NCBI GenBank assembly: GCA_947044365.1
Contig: OX345644.1
Location: forward strand, 6,524,077-6,588,076
Reading direction: 5' to 3'
Source of the DNA: Petrosia ficiformis
Lineage: Eukaryota > Porifera > Demospongiae > Haplosclerida > Petrosiidae
Length of the DNA stretch: 64,000 nt
Shown here: positions 23,432-35,051 of the stretch, piece after piece
Position numbering within the stretch: the first letter of the stretch is position 1
Layout of the letters: each line of letters begins with the position of its first letter
Position numbers and translations under genes: made by a program
The notes under the pieces: model-generated
The model's input: the letters and a program-made list of their open reading frames with translations, nothing else
What the model was told of the DNA's origin: nothing
Database searches by the model: none

Positions 23432-24220
23432 AGGGAAATTCACTAGAAAGAACAGACGACATACTATTATCAAGTTCAAAATATATATTAAAAGAATAAC
23501 TTGATATTGCCTGTTGTGATAACTACATTATCTCCTACACTGTACATGTATAATTATAATACACATGTTATTTCAACCAATCAGTGCTTTGCATTCCAAA
23601 TATCTTAATACAGCTCAATTGAGGTGTTGAAGAGTAGCCCAGCTTAACTTTTAGTGTTATAACACATAAATTAGTCATGGCTCACAGTTTACATGTCAGT
23701 ACTTCCCCACTATAAATTTACAAAATTACTGACATTCTATCTGTCATCCTCCATTAATAGTTTGCTTAGTTATTGTGAACACAACATTTCAACACTTTAA
23801 ATTTAAATTACAAACTGACTTACCTTCCAACAGCTTAATACTGCAGTATGGTGTGAAAAGCTATATTATTTAAATGCCATGCAATTGAGGTAACCAACTG
23901 ATTGGGTGAAACAACCAACCTTTTTTTCCAGTGTAGATTCTATATGTACTAAATTTGCATTAAACTACTTTTTATATGTTTTCTTATAAATAGCAAACAT
24001 ACACACACTCATTTCTTAGCTTTGCTTCTTTCCTCGAGGCTCTTCGTATATATTCTCTGAATTGATTCTACAGCATGTACATAATTCTACTGGTAGTTAA
24101 AACTGGTCACTCAATTTATATAAGTAGAAGAGTTTTGCATTGTGCATTTTTAATCAAAAAATAAATTTAAAAATGTTACTATAAAAATAGATTACAAATT
24201 TATAGGTAATTAAAAAACAT
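23432..24220. other. Spacer between death-domain gene A and relic
   Basis: AT-rich sequence without ORF or repeat array. The first ~100 bp (around the kappaB-like site and TTCCTGTTGTGA-like block) matches the 5' flanks of genes B and C. Nothing else recognised. Confidence 0.5.
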
Positions 24221-24224
24221 AATT

Positions 24225-24312
24225 AAGTGTTTAAGTCATTGGACATGAACGTTTTGATGGAATCGTGACAGAACTTTTGTACACAAAACTGTTTCTCTCA
24301 ATAGTGAATAGC
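24225..24312 (-). pseudogene. Isolated terminal-exon relic of a lost death-domain copy
   Basis: The minus strand reads a broken version of the last exon (TTCACTATTGAGAGAAACAG ... AAACGTTCATGTCC) with no other exon of the gene nearby. It lies between gene A and the duplicated promoter block, so it is probably the remnant of a fourth copy. Confidence 0.65.
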
Positions 24313-24378
24313 TGTAATAAAATTAATAATAATAATTATTAAATGTGGGTGGGGCTCAGCTGTGGCATGGAGATTGAG

Positions 24379-24534
24379 ACTTCTTGCAATTATACATTTA
24401 AAACAGATCACGTGAGTTCAGCCAATGAAATCAGTTAACAGAGGATTAGCCATCTTGCAGAGTGTAGAGTGATTTGAACTGATTTCATTGGCTGAACTCA
24501 CGTGATCGGTTTTAAATGTATAATTGCAAGAAGT
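24379..24534. repeat. Long hairpin: 58-bp inverted arms with 40-bp loop
   Basis: Arm 24379-24436 (starting ACTTCTTGCAATTATAC) is the complement of 24477-24534 with one mismatch. Each arm contains a TCACGTGA E-box or one-base variant and a CCAAT box. It may be a small foldback element. Confidence 0.85.
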
Positions 24535-24574
24535 TCGTAAAGCTCAGTACTGTGTTTTTCAGGTTACTTGATGT

Positions 24575-24720
24575 TAGTCTCATTCCGATCCCCAGACTAG
24601 AATGACCAATCAAATCAACTAAATCACGTGTTTGCTCAACTTTCATTGTCTTGATGGATTGACTCACACAAATTTGATTGGTCAATTCCTTTGGTTAGCA
24701 TAGGTTTAAAGCAGGTTTGG
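24575..24720. repeat. Duplicate of the KLHL18-like promoter block
   Basis: Starts with GTCTCATTCCGATCCCCAGA and continues with ACTAGAATGACCAATC, TCACGTG and ACACAAATTTGATTGG, nearly the same as 21000-21140. No coding exon of KLHL18 follows, so the flank was copied along with the death-domain unit. Confidence 0.75.
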
Positions 24721-25074
24721 TAGTACAGTTTTGCTTTATAGTATTTTTAATCACAACATTATAATTGAAGGGGCGAGGGCAAAAACCAGGTACGTGGATT
24801 TTGAGAAAACGTGGCTTGAAGTTTGCCACGCCCATTAACGAACCACTAATTATTAATTAATTAACTGTGAATATTTATATCCACACAACAGAGTAAGATC
24901 AGGCCTTTAGAGTTTGACAGGATAGTGTAGATATGTGTTTGATTCATAAATAAAATAGTTTTTTTGAGTTTTGGTTGACACATGGTTATTGCGCTCACCC
25001 CTTCAATTGTTGTTATAAAGGTGGTTTACAAATTTATAATTAAAACATACGTAATTAGCAATACAATCATGTGG

Positions 25075-25160
25075 ACATGGACATGGACATTTTGATAGAG
25101 GACTGTTATACACAAAAGGTTTTCGCTCAATAGTGTAAATATATTAGGAGGTTAAAAAAA
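25075..25160 (-). pseudogene. Relic of death-domain terminal exon (unit B)
   Basis: Same degenerate last-exon sequence as 21283-21355, at the same place downstream of gene B. It shows an extra short repeat of GGACAT. Confidence 0.65.
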
Positions 25161-25195
25161 ATATAAAATGTAGCTAACAAAAAAGATTACAAATT

Positions 25196-25226
<31 letters not shown>

Positions 25227-25273
25227 ATTATAGCTATATATATAGGTAGCTTTAAATGTTCGAACAGTCATGT

Positions 25274-27155
25274 TCACGTGGATATTTTGATGGGATCAGT
25301 TGTGACAGAACTGTTAAACACAAAACTGTTTCTTTTGATAGTAAATGTATTATTTGGAGGTTTAACACCAGTTATTTCTACTGGTAGTGTCAGTGGAGAA
25401 CACCCAGAAACTTCACAAGCCAGACTAACTGTAAATGCACACAACTGACCACTATCAATGTCTGATTTCTTTATCTGTAAAGATAGTAAACAGTATACAT
25501 GCAGTACACAGATATCCTGTAGTAGTAGTAAACTTACTTTAAGTGGAGTAGGTTTCTCTATTTTCCATCCTGAAATATATCCTGTGGTGTAATGTAGACT
25601 CAACTCATCTGCACTGAAACCAATTATCATCTTCGGACCTTCATCAAACTTTGGATCCTTGTATCTTCCTATTAACATCTACAAATAAAACAGATACATC
25701 ATACACACATTACATCTGGATCTTACACAAGGTCTCAAGCACATATCACAACAGTGACAACATACATCACATCTCACACATCGATATCACATCTCACACA
25801 CATCACAACTCATACATCAAGTTCATGTATATCTGATTCCTCACCCTCATCACATTACACACATATCACATGTCACACATGAGGTGTCAGGCACATCATA
25901 ACTCATGATCACAAACATCACATTTCACACACATTATACAAATTTTATGAAACCTTTTCTTTGTCTGCTTTTGCAATGACCACATGTGCCTTCCAAGTGT
26001 TATGTGTCTGTTCATAGAATATTTTACAAACTACATAAATAAAATGAATATAAAACTTCTATATATTATACCAACAGCCATTCTTCATGATAATGCATTT
26101 ACACTATTCATACCTCCATCTAATTTAAGTTGTTTCTTTATATCATCATCATCCTGAAGCCTTTCAGCAAGATCAATGTTACCAATGTTTTTACAAGCTT
26201 GAATGATCTCATAAATGGTTGCTTTATCATCCTTCCTTTTAATCCAAGTAACTAGTAAAACTCTCATACAATCATCTGCTGTCAGCCTTTCGGCATCAAT
26301 AACCTGTAACTTATCATAGGGTATACCAAGACCGAGTCCAAATGGTTCCCATTTTGATATCACTCCATCCAACAAAGTCATCATTTTCTCTATGTAGTCA
26401 TCATCACCAACAAGAACTAGAAAATTGTATTGAAAATGTATTGTGTATTGATTGTTGCACTGTCTAACATTATTGAGAAAATTCACAAATTAATAGTAAA
26501 CAGCAATGGAACTGAAAGTGTAGAGTCAAATATCTCCTATTTACCTAGTAAGTATACAATGTATGGTCATGCAAAGACAAGTTTCCTTACTATGGAGTCT
26601 CATATGGCCAGAACCAACCTACCTTGAACAATTGTCCCCAGATCCAAGCTGTAATGCAAGTACATCTTACAATGGCTTCTGTTTAGGTTGGGTTTGGCTA
26701 TAGGTATCCTCAATTCAAAGTCACAAGCTGTACAAAAGTTGTGTATTTGAGTAATATTTACTTGCTAACCTTTGCTATCAAGATTTGGATGAAGTTGTTT
26801 GATATGATTAGCTAATGCAATATCTTCTAAATTTACTACAGCATCATAAACTTCACGCCAGGTCTTATTGCTGCCTTGTTGCTTCCATTTGTCAAGTACT
26901 GCTCTCATTTTCTTCTCAGCACTGAGTCTATTCGGATTTTCTTTCATCCCTTGTATAGTAGCATAAGGTAATTGCAATGCTGTTCCAAACTGCTCCCAGT
27001 CAGCATTTAGTTCACGAAGTTTAATGCATAGAAGAAGCAAGTGATTCATTGCAACTAAAGAAGTATACAACAAATATATGATTATGTCATTATAGTAGTA
27101 CACATATATGCACTCTATTACCATTTCCTGGTGGTATTGTATTTGATTCAGCCAT
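25274..27155 (-). CDS. Tandem death-domain protein B (346 aa, 6 exons)
   Basis: Exons: 27122-27155 (MAESNTIPPGN), 26770-27054, 26114-26416, 25954-26030, 25538-25678 and 25274-25474. Same architecture as gene A: death domain 1 (DWEQFGTALQLPYATIQ ... TWREVYDAVVNLEDIALANHI), death domain 2 (WEPFGLGLGIPYDKLQVI ... DLAERLQ), then the unrecognised C-terminal domain with WKAHVVIAKADKEK. It differs at the very end: a small indel replaces the PLKRPCPHD terminus of A by DPIKIST and an earlier frame's TGA. An acceptor at 27161/27162 and a donor at 27321/27322 suggest a non-coding leader exon upstream. Intron repeats (CACATCACA type) are shared with A and C. Confidence 0.82.
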
Positions 27156-27321
27156 ATCTCACTACAGAAAAAAGAGAGTGTGAAAATGCCAATTGTAAAA
27201 AATGAATACAATAGAACACACTATGAATATTATAATATGAATAATACATGTCATGTAGTTGAACATTGCTGTTAATATATATGCAGTTGTATTAGTAGTA
27301 TTCAAAGCTATCACTACTTAC

Positions 27322-27420
27322 CAGAAGACAATCTCATACAAAGCAATCTTTTTTACACCTCTGTTTCACACAAATACACAAAATACATAATGAAATAGTT
27401 CATATAGGAGTCTTCTTGCT
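27322..27420 (-). other. Probable non-coding leader exon of death-domain gene B
   Basis: The minus strand has a strong donor (CTTCTG/GTAAGTAG at 27321). A pyrimidine-rich acceptor ends at 27162, a few bases 5' of the ATG. The same donor lies at 30251-30252 for gene C. The 5' limit is not visible, so the end coordinate is a guess. Confidence 0.4.
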
Positions 27421-27434
27421 TAGCTCATCATAGT

Positions 27435-27446
27435 GGGGAATTTCCC
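27435..27446. promoter_or_regulatory. Palindromic kappaB site upstream of gene B
   Basis: GGGGAATTTCCC contains the palindromic kappaB decamer GGGAATTTCC. It sits ~114 bp 5' of the leader-exon donor and ~280 bp 5' of the ATG, and is conserved exactly at gene C. Confidence 0.6.
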
Positions 27447-28137
27447 AGGGAAATGCTCACTGCAGGAATGAACAGACTATTGAGTTTTAAAGAATAAGCT
27501 GATATTTCCTGTTGTGACATATCTCCCATATTATTACACCCACACATCTATATTGCTATATATAACTACAATACACATGTATATCTATGTACACTATATG
27601 TATCTATATGCACTAAATTCGCATCAAACTACATTTTTTATAAACAGAACACCTCACACACTTTTATTAGCTTTGCTATTTTCCTAATGGTTCTTCATAA
27701 TTGCCGAAATGAGTCTACAGTACACATGTACATATAATTTCAGTGTGGATACCCAGTTTCGATTCGGAATGAGTTTTTAAGACGAGCCACATGTATGGGA
27801 CAAGTATATAATTATGTGCTTTTGTATATATCCAGTCATACATGTGTGTAATTATGATGGATATGCACAGTCACATTTACACACACATTAGGTACATATT
27901 GTGTGTGAATGTCCAGTCCGTAACACATCACATCTCACACACATCACAACTCACACATCAGGTCTCACGTATATCTGATTACACACATCACATCTCATGT
28001 CACAACTCATGATCACAAACCACATTATACAATTTATAGTTGAAGTATTTTTAATCACAAAAACAAATTTTTAATGTTGTCATAAGAGTAGTTTAAAAAT
28101 TTATAATTAAAATATAGTATGAGCAATTAGTATACAA

Positions 28138-28212
28138 TGTAGAAATGGAGGTTTTGATGGAGGACTGTTACACACAAAAGGTTTTCTCTCAATAGTGTGA
28201 ATGTATTAGGAG
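28138..28212 (-). pseudogene. Relic of death-domain terminal exon (unit C)
   Basis: Third copy of the degenerate last-exon sequence, 90-160 bp beyond gene C's stop. Its presence after all three genes means it predates the triplication. Confidence 0.65.
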
Positions 28213-28298
28213 GTATAACAAAATATAAAATGTAGACATAAAAATATATTAAAAAATTTATGTGTGTAAATGTCATTAAATTGCGAGTGATTAAGCAT

Positions 28299-30054
28299 TC
28301 AGTCATGTGGATATGAGCGTTTTGATGGAATTGTGACACGGCTATTATATACGAAACTGTTTCTCTCAATAGTGAATGTATTTGGAGGTTTAACACCAGT
28401 TATTTCTACTGGTAGTGTCAGTGGAGAATACTCACAAACTTCACAAGCCAGATTAATTGTAAATGCACATAGGTGACCACTATCAATCTGTGACTTGTGT
28501 ATCTGTAAAAATAAAGAAAGAAGAGTGTCACATGCAGAAGAACAAAGATATGTAAACTTACTTTTGACTGATTGTGATCAATCCTCCAACCTGAGATACA
28601 TTCAGTAGAATAATGTAGACTCAACTCATCTTCACTGAACCCAACAATCATCTTTGGACCTTCATAAAAACCCTTATATTTAGCTATTAACTCCTATAGA
28701 TAAAACAGACATCTCCCTGAACACATCACATTTTGATATGCACACAAAATCTCAGACAAGGTATTACATCACATCCCACACATGAGGCATCACATTTCAC
28801 ATACAAGGCATCACAGGCATCACATCCCACATACAAGGTATCACAAGCAGCACATCCCACACATGAGGCATCACATCCCACATACAAGGCATCACAGGCA
28901 TCACATCCCACATACAAGGTATCACAAGCAGCACATCCCACACATGAGGCATCACATCCCACACACAAGGTCACACATACATCATATCCAACTCATATAC
29001 ATACAAAAAATGTTAATAACTTTTTCTTTATCTGCCTTGGCAATGACAACATGTGCTTTCCAAATGTCACATGCTTCTTCATAGAACACTTTACAAACTA
29101 CAAAAATAAATAAATCAAAAATGAACAGCCATTGTTCATGGTGTGTGCATCTACACTATACACACCTCCTTCCATGTTGAGTTTTTTCTTTATATCATCA
29201 TTATTCTGAAGTCTTTCTGCAAGATCAAAGTTGTTAATCCTTATACAAGCTTGAATAATCTCACAAATGGTTGCTTTTTCACCCTTTAGTTCAATCCATT
29301 TAACTAGTAATTTCATCATACATTCAGCTGCCGTCAGCTTTCCTGCATTAACAACCTGTAATTCATCGTAATCTATATCAAGATAAAGTCCAAATGCTTC
29401 CCATCGTGGTATCACTCCCTTTAACAGAGCTATCATAGTATCAATATAGTCATCATCACCAGCAGGGACTGGGAAATTGTATTGAAAACGTATCATCACA
29501 TATCATCATGTTTGTTACATTTAAAGAACAAAGAGCAGTTGTTAATGTCTTAAATTCACCCCAGAAATGAGGACACCACTTTAATCAAAATACTTATATT
29601 TGTCCCAACAGAGGGATATTTCACTGTACTGTGTACTATTCCAGTTCTTTATAATATTCAAATACATAAAGTATTTATTTACCTTTGCTATCAAGATCAG
29701 GATGAAGTTGTTTAATGGACTCAGCTAATGCAATATCATCCAGAGCTATTACAGCATCATAAATATTGCGCCAGGTGATATTGCCTTGTTGCTTCAGCTT
29801 GTCAAGTACTCTTATCATTTTTTTCTCAGCATTTAGTCCTTCTGGATTATCCTTTATTGCTTGTATAGTATCATATGGTACATGCAATGCTATTCCAAAC
29901 CGTTCCCACTCAGCATTTAGTTCTTGAAGCACCTTGCAAAGAAGAGGTAAGTGTTTCTTTGTAACTAAAGAATTGTACAACAAATACATAATTATGATAA
30001 ACAGATATGCACTCTATTACTTCTTCCTGGTAGTATTAGCTTTGATTGGGCCAT
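28299..30054 (-). CDS. Tandem death-domain protein C (343 aa, 6 exons)
   Basis: Exons: 30021-30054 (MAQSKLILPGR), 29683-29964, 29166-29468, 29021-29097, 28562-28693 and 28299-28502. Death domain 1 contains EWERFGIALHVPYDTIQ and TWRNIYDAVIALDDIALAE. Death domain 2 contains RWEAFGLYLDIDYDELQVV and FDLAERLQ. The C-terminal domain is shorter in its first part (ELIAKYKGFYEGPK) and has CEVCEYSPLTLPVEITGVK. It is the most diverged of the three, judged by eye. The start is the first ATG in the same frame and exon position as A and B. Confidence 0.82.
28755..28975. repeat. CACATCCCACA-type minisatellite in gene C intron
   Basis: Short units such as AGGCATCACATCCCACA are tandemly repeated in intron 28694-29020. 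Less regular versions occupy the matching introns of genes A (21900-22080) and B (25740-25930). The Cys-rich minus-strand frame here is a repeat translation. Confidence 0.8.
29545..29640. mobile_element. Dispersed GTCC/TTCACTGT element, fragment
   Basis: Contains ATGAGGACACCACTTTAATC, TTGTCCCAACAGAGGGATAT and TTTCACTGTACTG, related to 17430-17605 and 30868-31023. Located in gene C intron 29469-29682. Confidence 0.45.
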
Positions 30055-30375
30055 ATCATATCTCCAGTAGAAAAAAGAGAGTGTGAAAATGCTAAGTGTA
30101 AAAAAATGAATACAATAGAACACACTATGAATATAGTATGAATAATAATACATGTGATGTAATTAGTCTCCTAAGTTGCACTATTCAACTTGAGACCGTT
30201 GAGCATTGTACACATATATTAGTAGTATTCAGGACTATAACTATGTACTTACCAGAAGATAGAAAGTTATAACCTCATATATAGCAGTCTTTCAATTACC
30301 TTTGTTTCACACAAATACACAAAATACATCATGAAATAGTTCATATAGGAGTCTTTTTGCTAAGCTCATCATAGT

Positions 30376-30387
30376 GGGGAATTTCCC
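30376..30387. promoter_or_regulatory. Palindromic kappaB site upstream of gene C
   Basis: GGGGAATTTCCC, identical to the site at gene B. It lies ~124 bp 5' of the leader-exon donor (30251-30252) and ~320 bp 5' of the ATG. Confidence 0.6.
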
Positions 30388-30867
30388 AGGGAAATCTTCA
30401 CTGCAGGAATGAAATGACGACTATTGAGTTTTAAAATTTATTGAAAGAATAACCTGATATTTCCTGTTGTCATAATTACCTCACCACATCATACTAAACT
30501 ATTGTACATGTATAATTATAATACACATGTACATGTACATTATTAGTAAACCGTATGTGTCCTATATGTAGTATATGTGCATCAAACTGCTTTCTGTAGT
30601 ATTTATGGGTTTTCTTTGTATAAACAGCCCAATCACATATTAGTTTTGCTACTCTCCTCATGGTTCTTCGTATCTATTCTTCAAAACGAGTCTACAGTAC
30701 ACATGTAGTCATGTACATATATATATTTATATGTGTGTGTGTGTGTGTGTTGATATGCAGTTTTGGAATGTGATGAGCCACATATACAAATGCAGTTGTT
30801 ACATCTCCAATTTTGAATCAGATATGCGATAGATAGCCAGTCAAATGTATACACATACATGTACATA

Positions 30868-31023
30868 TACAGTCTATTCCAGACACCCTTGGGACAAATA
30901 AAAGTGTCCTGATTACAGGGGTGAATGTATATTATAAACCATAGTTTGGGACAGTTTTAACTGCCCTTAATACAGAGGTGTCCTCATTTCAGGGTGTCCT
31001 GAGTAGAGGGGTTCCACTGTATA
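30868..31023. mobile_element. Dispersed GTCC/GGTTCCACTGT element, copy 3
   Basis: Reads AGACACCCTTGGGACAAATA, AAGTGTCCTGATTACAGGGG ... GTCCTCATTTCAGGGTGTCC, ending GGTTCCACTGTA. Best preserved member here. It lies between death-domain gene C and the 3' end of the Tudor gene; the rest of 30388-31397 shows no gene. Confidence 0.5.
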
Positions 31024-31397
31024 CATATTGTGCATGAATGTCCAATTCCAAATTGAGGCAGGCAGTATAGAAGACATCCAGTTCCCAATCAGTGCTCATA
31101 TATAGTGAGCATGTTAATACTAGACAAAAAGCTAGCATTAAATCTTTAGAGCGGCCAATATTGAACTATCCTTTTTCACTGACTGACTGACGTACCTAGC
31201 TAGCATTAAAATGCAGTTATTTATAAACACTGATAATTATTACTAGAATACAATCCACATATTCAGTCTAGATTATTTTTGAAGATAATGATTATAAAAG
31301 AAATTCAAATGATAAATACAGAGATAAGTAATGCTAATGATAATATGTGAGTGTTAAAATAAGCGATCCGAACAAAACTGTATAAACAATGTATCAA

Positions 31398-31894
31398 TTA
31401 TCCTGGTATAAATTTAAGGGGTTTCCTCGTAGAGGAACTTGAATGGTAAGAATGATGACCATTATTAGGAATGACAATTGTCTCGTCTGACTTCAAAAGA
31501 TGTCCGTGAGAAATCAGATACTGATTCAAAGATACACTTTCATCCTCTGATCTTTTTCTGTTGCTGTCTGTCTTGTAAATCTCAGCAAATAATATACCTC
31601 CATTACTTCTGAAAAAAGAAGACATTAATTATTACAAACACAGACATATATGCATCAGTGCTCTGTACACATATAATATATGTACATGTACATGTAACCT
31701 ATATGTACATGTACATATACCTATATGTACATGTACATATACCCTATATGTACATGTACATATACCTATATATACATGTACATATACCCTATATGTACAT
31801 GTCGTATACCCTATATGTACATGTACATGTAACCTATATGTAGATGAGATGTAAAAGTATGTACATTTGCACATAACCTATATATATATATATA

Positions 31895-31970
<76 letters not shown>

Positions 31971-32481
31971 TGTACATGTACAGTTTTTGTTTCTTTTCAT
32001 TTTTCCTTTTTATGCTTTTGTTATGAGTAAAAAGTACATAACAGAAGTACATATTAATTATAAAGGACATAATTAGATATACGTGTGTAAAGTTCACCAT
32101 GACCTCAGATAAATGTTCATAACTTTAGTTACCAACAATCTTGATCTTCTTCATTATTCATATAATCATCATTCCCATTATTTTTTGTGTCAAAGTTTTA
32201 TCTATTCCTTCGTTATTGAGTTACGATATAATCATGTATTAACCTTATGATATTAAACTATACATTATATTACATATACATTACTGAGTTACAATATAAT
32301 CATGTATTAACTTTATGATATTTACACTATATTACATATAAAGTCATCACATCCTAATTTTGAATGCGAACAGACTTATATTCACCTCCAGTTTATCTTG
32401 GCTACTAATATCTTATCCAGTACAAGCTTCTCTACGTGTTCCCTAAAATGACATGTATAATATATATATAATCATACATTA

Positions 32482-32512
<31 letters not shown>

Positions 32513-34652
32513 AGTAAGATTATATGGAAGTAATTGATTTGCTGCTAAGATAACATCCTGACTTTCCAGCCATTTTGTTATCCCTACACGATGTTTCAAT
32601 ACAAATAACATTCCATACTTTTATACTACTGTTTTATAATTTGCTACATACAAAAAGGGCGGGGCGACTCCACCTCTAGAGTTAAGCAATGAGTCATAGT
32701 GTACATATATGGCATTTTGATATCTACATGTTCTTTCATTATTTCAATAAAATAACCTCTATTCTCCTGCCTTACATACAGAAAGGGCAGGGCCACTCCA
32801 TCCCTACGTTAAGATCAGTCAAGGTAAGATGTACTAGTTCTAGATGGTATTTTCATTCAAACAAACTCACTTAGCCGATTTCAATACATCCAATGATATA
32901 TTGTGAGGTAATTTAGTGTTGCTAAGACAACATTCCACAGCTTGCATTGGTAAATGAATAAACTGAGGTTGTATTGGACGAACTCGTTCCCCTGGGACTA
33001 TGTCTTCATAACCAATATCAATATAGAATACCTAATATATAAAATAATATGAAGTAATGATGGATAGATAGATAAATAGATGATTAGATAAATAGATAGA
33101 TAGATATATAGATAGATACATAGGTAGATAGATAGATAGTTAGATACATAAATAGATAGATAGATAGATATATAGAGATAGATACATGTAGAGATACATG
33201 TAGACAGAAAGGTTTAGTACCTCTAAAGCATTTCCCAGTTTCTCTTTTACCAATGCTCTATACCAGTGACCTGCAGACTCACACCAAACAGCTACTAGTT
33301 CACCTGGATTAGGTAAAATCATTTGTTGATTGCTACGACCCTCTTTACGATAATTCTGACTAAGAGAGACAGATACAGAGAGGGAGACAGAGTGGGAGAG
33401 AGATAGACAGACAGGGGATGAAGAGCGATGGACAGATAGGAGAGAGAAAGGCAAACAAACAGACAAATAGACAGACAGACAGAGAGTGAGAGAGAAATGA
33501 ATAGATAAATAGATGTAATGATGGTATAGTAATACTCACTCCATTTCTTCCAACAATGTCAAAAACTTCAGTGAAGAAACATTTCTATTCTCTATTAAAA
33601 AATTTAAAATAAATTATTATAATTAATAATAATTATAATTATATAGTATACATGTATACAATGTACATGTACCTACATTGTACCTATATCATCAGGTGAT
33701 CCTAATATTTGTCCCATGAATCTGTTAGCACTCTGAATAGCAGTTACTAGAAAAAGAACCCAGGACCCAGCCCGTGGTAATGTTAGGCCAGGTGGGAGAG
33801 TAAAAGCTTCTTGTTCTTGTCGATCCGAAATACCTATATCATAAATGAAAGGATTGTCATTATCTATTTATCGAAATATTAGCTAAGGTTTAACTGTATA
33901 TGTGGATATGGAATGGGGGTGGGGATACAAATAGGGCTATGAATACAGAATGGATATGGAATGGGGCCGGGGATATGGTATGGGGCTATGAATACAGAAT
34001 GAGTTAACTGTACATACCCTCAGGTAAGTGTTGGTAAGGACATGCATCTCCTCTGTCACATCCTTGTGATGTATTGAAGAAACGGCAAACTCTTTGAGTA
34101 CTACCTTCTAAATTGAAGAAATAAATACTTTATTTATATATCTGAGTATGTTAATCTATCCATCCATCCACCCACCCACCCATCAATCCATCAATCCCTC
34201 CATTCATCCATCCATCCATCCATCCGTCCATCAATCCATCCATCCATCCACCGATCCACCCATCCATCCATCCATCCATCCATACATCCATCCATTCCAC
34301 TTACTGTATCCCATTAGAGCAGATCCAACATCTTCATCATCTACACTATACACATTCCTACTACTTAAAAAATCAGTTGTCATTGGATTCCAATTTGCCA
34401 TTTCATTCTCTGTTTTAGGACTATCAGGTGATATTAGTATAGTTGTACTCTTTCCTAGTTAAGATATACACGTATATTCTAAACAATGATTAAGTAATTT
34501 AGATATCTATTGTCCAATAATAACTATATACCGGAACTACAATTGAATCTATCTGTCTGTGTGTCTGTCTGTGTGTATGTATGTACATGTATGTATATAT
34601 GTATGTACATGTATGTATGTATGTATGTGTATGTTTTATGTATGTATGTATG

Positions 34653-34683
<31 letters not shown>

Positions 34684-34865
34684 GCATGTAGGCATGTATG
34701 TATGAATATATGTATGTATTTATGTATGTATGTACATATGTACATATGAATGTATGTATGAATGTATGTATGAATGTATGTATGAATGTATGTATGAATG
34801 TATGTATGAATATATGTATGTATGTATGTATGTATGTGTATGTTTTATGTATGTATGTATGTATG

Positions 34866-34896
<31 letters not shown>

Positions 34897-35018
34897 GCAT
34901 GTAGGCATGTATGTATGAATATATGTATGTATTTATGTATGTATGTATGTATGTACATATGTACATATGAATGTATGTATGTATGTATGTATGAATGTAT
35001 GTATGAATGTATGTATGA

Positions 35019-35051
<33 letters not shown>

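Noticed and set aside
23420..23440. STAT or EBF site in TTTCCCAGGGAAA next to the kappaB motif
   Set aside because: Spacing is wrong for both: STAT needs TTC-N3-GAA and EBF needs TCCC-N2-GGGA, whereas here five and one bases intervene.
28726..28974. Cys-rich minus-strand frame resembling a small disulfide protein
   Set aside because: It is the CACATCCCACA minisatellite read in one frame, inside an intron of death-domain gene C; no start context or signal peptide.
32119..32166. Possible extra exon of the Tudor gene ([13 protein letters not shown] reading)
   Set aside because: No upstream AG gives the needed phase without a stop, and joining exon 32386-32442 directly to 31398-31608 keeps frame and gives a normal Tudor-domain end ([16 protein letters not shown]).
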